Assembly: GCA_017466405.1 (NCBI GenBank)
Contig: JAFTUF010000007.1
Location: 17,914-81,913, forward strand
DNA: 64,000 nt
Reading direction: 5' to 3'
DNA from: Bacteroidales bacterium
GTDB taxonomy: Bacteria; Bacteroidota; Bacteroidia; Bacteroidales; F082
Part shown: in pieces, positions 7,403-14,562 of the stretch
Numbering within the stretch: position 1 is the stretch's first letter
Layout: every line of letters starts with the position of its first letter
Program-made: the position numbers and the translations under genes
Notes under the pieces: generated by a model
The model's database searches: none
Seen by the model: the letters and a program-made list of their open reading frames with translations, nothing else
Told to the model about the DNA's origin: nothing

Positions 7403-8695
7403 ATGTTAAACAAATTATTCGGTTTCGACCCAATGAAGCACAATCTCCGTACTGAGATTGTCGCAGGTATCACAACCTTCCTAACTATGTCTTACATCTT
7501 GGCAGTGAATCCGTCGATGTTTTCTATTCTTGACGGAATGCCTGCTGGTGCTGTCTTCACAACCACTGCTCTCGCAGCTTTAGTTGGTACTCTTGCAATG
7601 GCGCTTTTAGCTAAGCTGCCATTTGGTCTCGCCCCTGGAATGGGACTCAACGCATTCTTCGTATTCTCTGTATGTCTCGGAATGGGATACTCGTGGCAGT
7701 TCGCTCTGACAGCAGTTTTTATCGAAGGTATCTTATTCATAATAATGACAATAACAAACATACGCGAAGCTATCGTTAATGCTATTCCTAAGAATCTGCG
7801 TTATGCTATAGGCTCAGGTATCGGTCTCTTCATAGCCTTTATCGGTATGCAAAACGCCGGTATCATCGTTAAAGATGATGCTACACTCGTAGCTCTCGGT
7901 GACATCACTTCTGGAACAGCACTTCTCGCTATGATTGGTCTCGTCATTACAGCTGTGTTATATATATTAAAGGTGAAAGGCGCTATGCTGATTGGTATCC
8001 TCGCAACAACAGTGATTGGTATCCCAATGGGAATCACCGAGTTCAAAGGCATCGTCTCGGCTCCAGAATCTATAGCTCCAATATTCTGCAAATTTGAATG
8101 GGATAATATCTTCACTCTCGATATGCTCGTCATCGTCTTCACATTCCTCTTCATAGACTTGTTCGACACCGTTGGAACTCTCGTCGGCGTTTGTACCAAA
8201 GCCAAGATGATTGACGAAAACGGTCGTATCCCAAAACTGAAACAAGCTTTCATGGCTGACGCTATCGCTACAACAGCCGGCGCTATGTTAGGTACATCAA
8301 CAACAACAACATACGTCGAAAGTGCTGCCGGCGTGACCCAAGGCGGCCGTACAGGTGTTACAGCTTTCGTTATTGCCTGCTGCTTCGCTATAGCAATGTT
8401 CTTCTCACCATTATTCCTCTCAGTGCCAGGAGCTGCTACAGCACCAGTGCTTATCATAGTAGGTATGATGATGTTGGAACCAGTACGTAACATCGACTTC
8501 GACGACGCAACAGAAGCAATACCAAGTTTCATCTGCCTCGTTATGATGCCTCTCGCTTATTCAATCTCAGCAGGTATCCTTCTCGGCATGATTTCTTACG
8601 TTGTTATCAACTTAATATCAGGTAACTATAAGAAACTGACACCTGCGATGTATATATTAGCGGTGTTGTTTATTTTGAAATACATATTTATATAG
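7403..8695 (+). CDS. NCS2-family guanine/hypoxanthine (adenine) permease, AzgA type
   Basis: 430 residues with about 12-14 hydrophobic segments. Begins MLNKLFGFDPMKHNLRTEI followed by the conserved TFLTMSYILAVNP motif of the AzgA/PbuG/PbuO branch; also GLAPGMGLNAFF, SGIGLFIAFIGMQNAG, FLFIDLFDTVGTLVG and GTSTTTTYVESAAGV, all signature stretches of the family. It imports purine bases by proton symport in the inner membrane. It stands alone, with its own promoter and a strong terminator. The substrate among guanine, hypoxanthine and adenine cannot be assigned by reading. Confidence 0.92.
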   Translation: MLNKLFGFDPMKHNLRTEIVAGITTFLTMSYILAVNPSMFSILDGMPAGAVFTTTALAALVGTLAMALLAKLPFGLAPGMGLNAFFVFSVCLGMGYSWQFALTAVFIEGILFIIMTITNIREAIVNAIPKNLRYAIGSGIGLFIAFIGMQNAGIIVKDDATLVALGDITSGTALLAMIGLVITAVLYILKVKGAMLIGILATTVIGIPMGITEFKGIVSAPESIAPIFCKFEWDNIFTLDMLVIVFTFLFIDLFDTVGTLVGVCTKAKMIDENGRIPKLKQAFMADAIATTAGAMLGTSTTTTYVESAAGVTQGGRTGVTAFVIACCFAIAMFFSPLFLSVPGAATAPVLIIVGMMMLEPVRNIDFDDATEAIPSFICLVMMPLAYSISAGILLGMISYVVINLISGNYKKLTPAMYILAVLFILKYIFI

Positions 8696-8729
8696 TCTGA
8701 AGGCTAAAGACGAAAGTCAAAAGGTAGAG

Positions 8730-8782
8730 ATGCATCAATCGCACATTAAAAATTAACGATGTGTGATTGATGCATTTTTTTT
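8730..8782 (+). terminator. Terminator of the purine permease gene
   Basis: 17-bp stem ATGCATCAATCGCACAT (8730-8746) with ATGTGTGATTGATGCAT (8759-8775), one G-U pair, followed by a run of T. Related imperfect hairpins with CAATTACA/TGTAATTG arms occur near 10040-10100 and at 42232-42286. Confidence 0.75.
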
Positions 8783-8884
8783 GTTTGATGCATCTCTACC
8801 CTCGGCGACTTGGTGACTTGGAGACTTGGTGACTCAAAATGTCCGTGGACAAAGTCTGTTGTCCGTTGACCGTTGTCTGTTGAC

Positions 8885-8914
8885 AAAAAAATATTGTTGA
8901 GACAATATTTTTTT
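8885..8914. promoter_or_regulatory. 13-bp palindrome abutting the -7 box (operator or terminator)
   Basis: A7TATTGT (8885-8897), loop TGAG, ACAATAT7 (8902-8914). The right arm touches the TATCTTTG box at 8915-8922, so the palindrome occupies the spacer and -33 region of the promoter. It could be an operator for a repressor or an intrinsic terminator stopping upstream transcripts just before the promoter. Confidence 0.55.
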
Positions 8915-8922
8915 TATCTTTG
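8915..8922 (+). promoter_or_regulatory. Promoter -7 box of the ORF6N gene
   Basis: TATCTTTG, 28 nt upstream of the ATG at 8950. Identical in context to the box at 10218-10225. Confidence 0.75.
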
Positions 8923-8949
8923 CCATGAGAAACAAAAATTAGTAATTGT

Positions 8950-9975
8950 ATGAAACATGGTAACAATTTGAAAGACCTTATTTACGTAGTTCGCGGGGTG
9001 CAGGTAATGCTTGATGCCGATTTAGCATTAATATATGGTTATACAACAAGAACGTTTAACCAACAGGTAAAAAACAATATCGAGAAATTTGATGACGATT
9101 TTAGATTTCAGCTGACCAAGGATGAATATCATGAAATTCTCAAATCAAAAGAGACGGCAAGAGAACGAAATATAAATCTTTACAAACCAAACGATGAAAA
9201 TAATCAGGACAACTTGATATCAAAAAAATTGACATCAAATTGGGGTGGAACGAGAAAACTTCCATTCGCTTTTACAGAACAAGGTATTTATATGCTTATG
9301 ACAGTCCTAAAAGGTGAAATGGCTATCAAACAAAGTAAAGCTCTGATAAGAACCTTCAAAGAGATGAAAGATTTTTTAGTCGATAACAGGTACATAATAG
9401 GAGCTGGCGAATTGTTGCGACTTTCAATACAAAATTCTAGAAACACAAATGATATCGCAGAAATCAAAGAAATAATGGTTACTAAATCCGAGTTGGCAAA
9501 GGTAATACAAAACTTTTCAAACATTGAGATTCGACGAGAATACCTTATACTAAACGGAAAGACTGTAGAAGCTAATATGGCTTATAGCGATATATACAAA
9601 ACTGCAAAACGAACAATACATATTATTGACAATTACATTGGTATTAAAACATTAGCATTACTTAAAGATGTAAAATGTAATGTTGAAATAACAATCTTTA
9701 GTGACAATATTGGTCATGGCTTACACCAATGCGATTATAACGATTTTCACAAACAATATCCGAATGTCAAGATTCTATTACGTAAAACATGCGGCATTTA
9801 TCATGATAGATATATAATTATAGATTACGAATCTGAAGACGAAAGAATATATCACTGTGGCTCTTCATCAAAAGATGCCGGCAATAAAGTAATGAGTATC
9901 ACTGAAGTTTATGACCGTCAAGTGTATCGCCAAATAATAGACACTTTGTCTAATAATCCTATTCTTCCTTTATAA
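8950..9975 (+). CDS. ORF6N-domain (KilA-N superfamily) DNA-binding protein with C-terminal PLD-like domain
   Basis: 341 residues. Residues about 8-95 are an ORF6N domain (YVVRGVQVMLDADLALIYGY, RTFNQQVKNN, FRFQLTKDEYHEIL) ending in FAFTEQGIYMLMTVLKGEMA, as in phage antirepressor-like proteins. A coiled region (about 120-185) connects to a C-terminal domain with YHDRYIIID and HCGSSSKDAGNK, resembling the H-x-(K/R) region of phospholipase-D-fold proteins. Such chromosomal ORF6N proteins are frequent in Bacteroidota and their function is unsettled; phage or plasmid ancestry is likely. The gene sits exactly between two near-identical promoter blocks, suggesting that it was inserted upstream of prfB with duplication of the prfB promoter region, or that it controls both promoters. 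The latter is inference only. Confidence 0.85.
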   Translation: MKHGNNLKDLIYVVRGVQVMLDADLALIYGYTTRTFNQQVKNNIEKFDDDFRFQLTKDEYHEILKSKETARERNINLYKPNDENNQDNLISKKLTSNWGGTRKLPFAFTEQGIYMLMTVLKGEMAIKQSKALIRTFKEMKDFLVDNRYIIGAGELLRLSIQNSRNTNDIAEIKEIMVTKSELAKVIQNFSNIEIRREYLILNGKTVEANMAYSDIYKTAKRTIHIIDNYIGIKTLALLKDVKCNVEITIFSDNIGHGLHQCDYNDFHKQYPNVKILLRKTCGIYHDRYIIIDYESEDERIYHCGSSSKDAGNKVMSITEVYDRQVYRQIIDTLSNNPILPL

Positions 9976-10085
9976 AATGTATTAATTATTGCAAAACCTA
10001 AAAACCTTAGCATCTTAGTAACTCTGAATCTCAAATCTGAGACGCATCAATTACATATTTCTCATTTATTTAGGTGTAATAGATA

Positions 10086-10226
10086 CATCTCTACCCTCGG
10101 TGACTCGGTGACTTGGCGACTCGGCGACTTGGTGACTCAAAATGTCCGTGGACAAAGTTTGTTGTCCGTTGACTGTTGTCTGTTGACAAAAAAATATTGT
10201 TGAGACAATATTTTTTTTATCTTTGC
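10086..10226 (+). repeat. Promoter-containing direct repeat, copy 2
   Basis: Second copy of the block at 8791-8923, here driving prfB. Includes the same 13-bp-arm hairpin (10188-10200 with 10205-10217) immediately before TATCTTTG. Confidence 0.85.
10218..10225 (+). promoter_or_regulatory. Promoter -7 box of prfB
   Basis: TATCTTTG directly after the palindrome, 28 nt upstream of the prfB ATG at 10254. Confidence 0.75.
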
Positions 10227-10253
10227 AAATCAATAATTTTTAATCAAAACACG

Positions 10254-11364
10254 ATGATAACAATAGAAAACTGCAAAGAGTTAAGTAAGAGGATTGAATC
10301 ATTGAGGAGGTATCTTTGACATCGACGGTAAGTTGATGCAGATTAAAGAATTAGATGAACAAACTAATGCCGACGGTTTCTGGGACGATCCTAAGGCTGG
10401 TAAAGTCATCATGCGTAAGTTACGCGACGTGAAGAGCTGGGTGACAGCATACGATGAAATAATAAAAGCCAACGACGACCTCGGCGTTCTTTTCGAGTTT
10501 GCCAAAGAAGGTGAAGCAGAAGAAGAGGAAGTCGATAAACAATATGAAACCACCATTCAACTTGTTGAAGATTTAGAATTTAGAAATATGCTTCACGAAG
10601 AAGCCGACCAGATGAGTTGCGTCTTGAAGATTAACTCTGGCGCTGGCGGCACCGAGTCGCAGGACTGGGCCCAGATGCTTATGCGTATGTATCTTCGTTA
10701 TGCCGAGTCGCACGGCTATAAGGTGAGAATAAGCAACTTGCTCGAAGGTGACGAAGCTGGTATCAAGACCGTCACTATGGAAATCGACGGTGACTTCGCA
10801 TACGGTTATCTCAAAGGTGAAAACGGCGTGCATCGTCTCGTCCGTGTCTCTCCTTACAACGCACAAGGCAAACGTATGACATCGTTCAGCTCCGTCTTCG
10901 TGACACCTCTTGTTGACGATTCTATTGAAGTCGTCATCGACCCATCGAAGATTTCTTGGGATACATTCCGCAGCGGTGGAGCAGGTGGTCAGAATGTTAA
11001 CAAAGTCGAATCTGGTGTTCGTCTCCGTTATCAATACAAAGACCCTTATACAGGCGAGGAAGAGGAAATCCTCATCGAAAATACCGAGAGCCGCGACCAA
11101 CCTAAGAACAGAGAAAATGCCATGCGTCTCTTGAAGTCACAACTCTATGATAAGGAACTTCAACATCGTATGGAAGAGAAGAATAAGATCGAGGCTGGTA
11201 AGAAGAAGATAGAGTGGGGTTCTCAGATTCGCAGCTACGTCTTCGACGACCGCCGCGTGAAAGACCACAGAACAAACTATCAGTCGAGCAACGTACAAGG
11301 CGTGATGGACGGTAAGATAGATGAATTCATCAAAGCCTATCTGATGGAATTTGGACAAAAATAA
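10254..11364 (+). CDS. prfB: Peptide chain release factor 2, with programmed +1 frameshift
   Basis: Release factor reading UGA and UAA. The first 21 codons (10254-10316, MITIENCKEL...RRYL) end at an in-frame UGA (10317-10319); the rest is read in the +1 frame from GAC at 10318. The shift site is canonical: an internal Shine-Dalgarno-like AGGAGG (10305-10310), then TATCTTTGAC. Total about 369 residues, the usual RF2 length. The peptidyl-tRNA hydrolysis motif GGQ is present in SGGAGGQNVNKVE. The codon-recognition loop reads SPY rather than the SPF of E. coli RF2 (VRVSPYNAQGKRMTSFSS). The frameshift makes expression autoregulatory: low RF2 slows termination at UGA and favours the shift. A simple gene caller would start it too late, near 10333. 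Confidence 0.95.
10305..10320 (+). promoter_or_regulatory. Programmed +1 frameshift site of prfB
   Basis: AGGAGG, three nucleotides, CTT then TGA C. The spacing and slippery CTT-TGA are those of the classical RF2 site. Confidence 0.95.
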
Positions 11365-11371
11365 ATTTGTA

Positions 11372-11398
11372 GGGACGTATAGCATACGTCCTTATTTT
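11372..11398 (+). terminator. Palindrome/terminator after prfB
   Basis: GGGACGTAT-AGC-ATACGTCC followed by TTATTTTG. Same family as 15879-15899, 22798-22822 and 56970-56988. Confidence 0.6.
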
Positions 11399-11413
11399 GT
11401 AAATAAATAAACT

Positions 11414-12826
11414 ATGGTAACATTTTCAATAGCATTAATAGTCCTTGTATTAGGATATGTCATTTACGGAAGATATATCAGCCGTATGTTCGGTGCTGAT
11501 GAGAAACGTCAGACTCCGGCCATAACAAAAAATGATGGCGTCGATTACATCGTGATGCCTACATGGAAAATCTTCATGATTCAGTTCTTGAACATCGCAG
11601 GACTCGGTCCTATCTTCGGCGCCATCATGGGAGCCAAGTTCGGCACATCGTCATATCTATGGATTGTCTTCGGAACCATTTTCGCCGGTGCCGTCCACGA
11701 CTATCTCTCTGGTATGGTGTCGATGCGCAACGAGGGTGCGAGTCTCCCTCAGATAGTAGGTAAATATCTCGGCAAGAGAACAGAGAAAGTGATGATAATA
11801 TTCACCTTGTTATTGATGGTTCTCGTTGTAGCTGTCTTCGTCTTACAACCGGCACAACTCATCGCCAATATGACACCTGCTAAACTCAACGTATATTTCT
11901 GGGTCGTGGTGATATTCGCCTATTATCTCATAGCTACAATTTTACCTATCGACAAAGTCATCGGTAATATCTATCCTCTCTTCGGAGGAGCCTTGATGTT
12001 CATGGCTATAGGAATACTCGTGATGTTGTTTGTCAAACAGCCAGATCTTCCTGAGATGTGGAATGGCTTCGGAACAAAATATGAAGCCGGACCGATATTT
12101 CCTATGATGTTCATCTCTATCGCCTGCGGCGCTATCAGCGGTTTCCACGCTACACAGTCGCCTCTCATGGCACGTTGCATCAAGAACGAAAAACACGGAC
12201 GTCCTGTTTTTTACGGTGCTATGGTAGTAGAAGGCATCGTCGCTTTGATATGGGCTGCAGCGGCAACAACGTTCTTCCAAGAAAACGGATCTGACTTCAC
12301 CGCTGCTCAAGTCGTTGACTTCATCTGTAAAGACTGGCTCGGAATGTTAGGCGGTATCTTGGCGATACTTGGTGTCATAGCAGCGCCTATCACTTCTGGC
12401 GACACTGCCATGCGCTCGGCACGTCTTATCCTCGCCGATATGCTCCACATGGAACAGAAAAGCATCTCTAAGAGATTATTACTCTGCGCACCTTTGTTTG
12501 TGGCATCATTGGGAATACTCATCTTCAGCATCATCAACGCCGACGGTTTCACAATAATATGGCGTTATTTCTCATGGTGCAATCAGACTCTTGCGGTATT
12601 CACCCTTTGGGCTATAACGGTTTATCTCGTCCTTGAAAAGAAAAACTACTTCGTGACACTCTTGCCAGCTTTGTTTATGACATGTGTCGTCACGACATAT
12701 ATCTGTGTGGCACCGGAAGGATTCAGACTTAACGAGACGATAGCTTATATCATCGGAGGTGTTGCTACAATGACAGCTGTCGTTTGGTTTATAAGTTGGA
12801 AAAAGAAAAACGCACCTGTGTTATGA
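11414..12826 (+). CDS. CstA-family carbon starvation / peptide transporter
   Basis: 470 residues, multi-spanning. N-terminus YVIYGRYISRMFG, then QFLNIAGLGPIFGAIMGAKFG, GAVHDYLSGMVSMRNEGASLPQIVGKYLG, ACGAISGFHATQSPLMARC and ITSGDTAMRSARLILAD are conserved CstA stretches. Members import peptides or pyruvate in the inner membrane. It is shorter than E. coli CstA (about 700 residues), as is usual for the Bacteroidota short form. It follows prfB after a palindrome and no clear TAnnTTTG box was seen, so its promoter is uncertain. Confidence 0.88.
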   Translation: MVTFSIALIVLVLGYVIYGRYISRMFGADEKRQTPAITKNDGVDYIVMPTWKIFMIQFLNIAGLGPIFGAIMGAKFGTSSYLWIVFGTIFAGAVHDYLSGMVSMRNEGASLPQIVGKYLGKRTEKVMIIFTLLLMVLVVAVFVLQPAQLIANMTPAKLNVYFWVVVIFAYYLIATILPIDKVIGNIYPLFGGALMFMAIGILVMLFVKQPDLPEMWNGFGTKYEAGPIFPMMFISIACGAISGFHATQSPLMARCIKNEKHGRPVFYGAMVVEGIVALIWAAAATTFFQENGSDFTAAQVVDFICKDWLGMLGGILAILGVIAAPITSGDTAMRSARLILADMLHMEQKSISKRLLLCAPLFVASLGILIFSIINADGFTIIWRYFSWCNQTLAVFTLWAITVYLVLEKKNYFVTLLPALFMTCVVTTYICVAPEGFRLNETIAYIIGGVATMTAVVWFISWKKKNAPVL

Positions 12827-12837
12827 TAAACATGTGG

Positions 12838-12883
12838 AGGCGCGTCAACATTACCTGTGAAAAATAAGCAATGTTGACACGTC
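12838..12883. repeat. Palindromic element after the CstA gene
   Basis: GCGTCAACATT...AATGTTGACACG with an A/T-rich loop, followed by CTCTGTGTC. Fits the family of cysteine-poor CGTC palindromes; could also terminate the transporter transcript. Confidence 0.5.
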
Positions 12884-12906
12884 TCTGTGTCAATAAATTG
12901 TGCATT

Positions 12907-14385
12907 ATGAATTATGAATTGAATAAAGATTTTGTAAATGCGCATCTTAACGATGATGTCAATAAGCTGGCGTTATCGAAATTTCCTGAAGATATTGATA
13001 AACAATTTGTCATACGACAGATACAAGCGAGGCAGCTTCTGAAAAAGAAGTTGCCTTCTTGGTCTGAAAACGACGAATTGCTCTTTCCAAGACGTCTCTC
13101 TCTTGAACAATGTTCCTCCGAATTAACAGCAAGATATAAATCATTTCTGACCACGAATCCACACGAATCCACACGAATAGAGATTAGTGTCGATTCGCGT
13201 AAATTAGTGGACGAAACAAAGACCACGAATCCACACGAATCCCCACGAAAGATTAGTGCCGATTCGTGTCAATTAGTGGACGAAACCAAGACCACGAATC
13301 CACACGAATCCACACGAACTGATATTAGTGCCGATTCGTGTCAATTAGTGGACCGAACCAAGACCACGAATCCACACGAATCCACACGAAAGATTAGTGC
13401 CGATTCGCGTCAATTAGTGGACGAAACCAAGACCTTAGTGGACCTCACTGGTGGTATGGGTGTCGATACTTCTTTTCTCTCTGACAATTTCGATGAGACG
13501 ATTTATGTTGAATCTCAAGAAGAACTCTGTGAGTTGACACGACATAATTTTAAAGTTTTGGGAAAGAATATCACCGTCGTTAATGATAAGGCAGAAGACT
13601 TTCTTGAACGCTGCCCCGAAGTAGATTGTATCTATTTAGACCCAGCACGCCGCGATGAATACGGTCGCAAGATGGTATCTCTTCATGACTGTAGCCCCGA
13701 TGCCGCTGAACTTCAAGACTTACTATTGAAGAAAGCAAAGACCGTGATGATAAAACTCTCTCCTATGCTCGACATCGACATTATCAAGAAAGAGTTAAAA
13801 AATATTAAGGAGATACATATCGTTGCGGTGAGAAACGAATGTAAAGAGGTGCTTGTGGTTTTAAGACAACAGACAACAGACAACGGACAACAGACTTCAT
13901 CCAAAGTTTGCCCACAACTTATAACAAAAGACCTTCGCGAAGACTGGAATTTTACCTTCACCGAAGATGAAGAACATCAGGCTCAGTGGACTTTAGCTGA
14001 TTCGATAGGAAAATATCTCTACGAACCTGGCGTCGCCTGTATGAAAGCAGCGTGCTTTAAACTGTTGTCGCAACGTTTCAATTTGAATAAGTTACATAGA
14101 AACAGTCATCTATATACTTCCGATGAATTAGTTGCTGATTTTCCAGGAAGAATCTTTGAAGTTATAGGCGTATTCCCATTCGATAAAAAGATAAAGAATA
14201 ACTGCTCTCAACTTACGGCTCAAAGTTCAAAAGCCAGCATTGCGGTGCGTAACTTCCCGTTGATAGCTGAGCAGCTACGAAAACAACTCGGCTTCAAAGA
14301 TGGTGATGATCTCTATATCTTTGGAACAACCACGAAAGGAGATAAGAAAGTCGTTATAGTGACGATGAAAATTAATAATGTCTAG
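12907..14385 (+). CDS. THUMP-like class I SAM-dependent methyltransferase carrying in-frame repeat insertions
   Basis: About 492 residues from the ATG at 12907. A helical N-terminal region (LALSKFPEDIDKQFVIRQIQ, about 19-75) leads to a Rossmann methyltransferase core: LVDLTGGMGVDTSFLS (SAM loop), IYVESQEELCELTRHNF, DCIYLDPARRDEYGRKM (DPxR catalytic-type motif), and a C-terminal THUMP-like region. RNA modification is likely, target unknown. Between the N-terminal region and the SAM loop is a 94-residue insert made of four 23/24-residue repeats (TTNPHESTR...QLVDETK). A second, shorter insert (RQQTTDNGQQT) follows VLVVL. Both are encoded by sequences related to intergenic repeats. The start codon itself lies in a CATTATGAATTATGAATTG repeat. 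Length without inserts would fit the family. Confidence 0.8.
   Translation: MNYELNKDFVNAHLNDDVNKLALSKFPEDIDKQFVIRQIQARQLLKKKLPSWSENDELLFPRRLSLEQCSSELTARYKSFLTTNPHESTRIEISVDSRKLVDETKTTNPHESPRKISADSCQLVDETKTTNPHESTRTDISADSCQLVDRTKTTNPHESTRKISADSRQLVDETKTLVDLTGGMGVDTSFLSDNFDETIYVESQEELCELTRHNFKVLGKNITVVNDKAEDFLERCPEVDCIYLDPARRDEYGRKMVSLHDCSPDAAELQDLLLKKAKTVMIKLSPMLDIDIIKKELKNIKEIHIVAVRNECKEVLVVLRQQTTDNGQQTSSKVCPQLITKDLREDWNFTFTEDEEHQAQWTLADSIGKYLYEPGVACMKAACFKLLSQRFNLNKLHRNSHLYTSDELVADFPGRIFEVIGVFPFDKKIKNNCSQLTAQSSKASIAVRNFPLIAEQLRKQLGFKDGDDLYIFGTTTKGDKKVVIVTMKINNV
13150..13431 (+). repeat. Four tandem 69/72-bp repeats inside the methyltransferase gene
   Basis: Units start at 13150, 13222, 13291 and 13363 (72, 69, 72, 69 bp), each with ACCACGAATCCACACGAATC, then ATTAGTG(T/C)CGATTCG and GTCAATTAGTGGACGAAAC. 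Total 282 bp, a multiple of three, and free of stops in the gene's frame. Confidence 0.9.
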
Positions 14386-14406
14386 AGCGGAAACTCAAAT
14401 ATATTC

Positions 14407-14426
14407 AGTCACACGTCCTTGTGACT
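14407..14426. repeat. Short palindrome AGTCACAC-GTCCTT-GTGACT
   Basis: Followed by CTAC. An almost identical element with perfect arms (AGTCACACG-TC-CGTGTGACT) lies at 49473-49492 after rny. Confidence 0.6.
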
Positions 14427-14504
14427 CTACTTGAGATTCTGTAATTTTCAACTTTCAACTTTCATTTTTCAGCTATTAACTATAAACAATACACCAATTT
14501 TTTC

Positions 14505-14512
14505 TATCTTTG
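14505..14512 (+). promoter_or_regulatory. Promoter -7 box of the CNNM/CorC gene
   Basis: TATCTTTG, about 50 nt before the ATG at 14563. Confidence 0.7.
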
Positions 14513-14562
14513 GACAATATTATTTTTAAACTTTTGTTAACAATAAAAACAACACAATTTTA

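Larger units (their letters stand above)
8791..8923 (+). repeat. Promoter-containing direct repeat, copy 1
   Basis: From CATCTCTACCCTCGG through the GACTTGGTGACTT units, AATGTCCGTGGACAAAG, TTGTCCGTTGAC units, a 13-bp-arm hairpin and TATCTTTGC. Nearly the same block is repeated at 10086-10226 upstream of prfB. The two copies differ mainly in the number and spelling of the GACTTGG(T/C) units (133 versus 141 bp). Confidence 0.85.

Noticed and set aside
7801-8532. Long minus-strand reading frame inside the purine permease gene
   Set aside because: It is antisense to a well-supported permease and has no recognisable motif; a codon-bias shadow.
9012-9975. The ORF6N gene as part of an intact prophage
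   Set aside because: No other phage genes, integrase or attachment sites lie nearby; both flanks are ordinary chromosomal genes.
13150-13431. Regularly spaced repeats reminiscent of a CRISPR array
   Set aside because: The repeats are directly tandem, there are no unique spacers, and the whole region is in frame with the surrounding methyltransferase.
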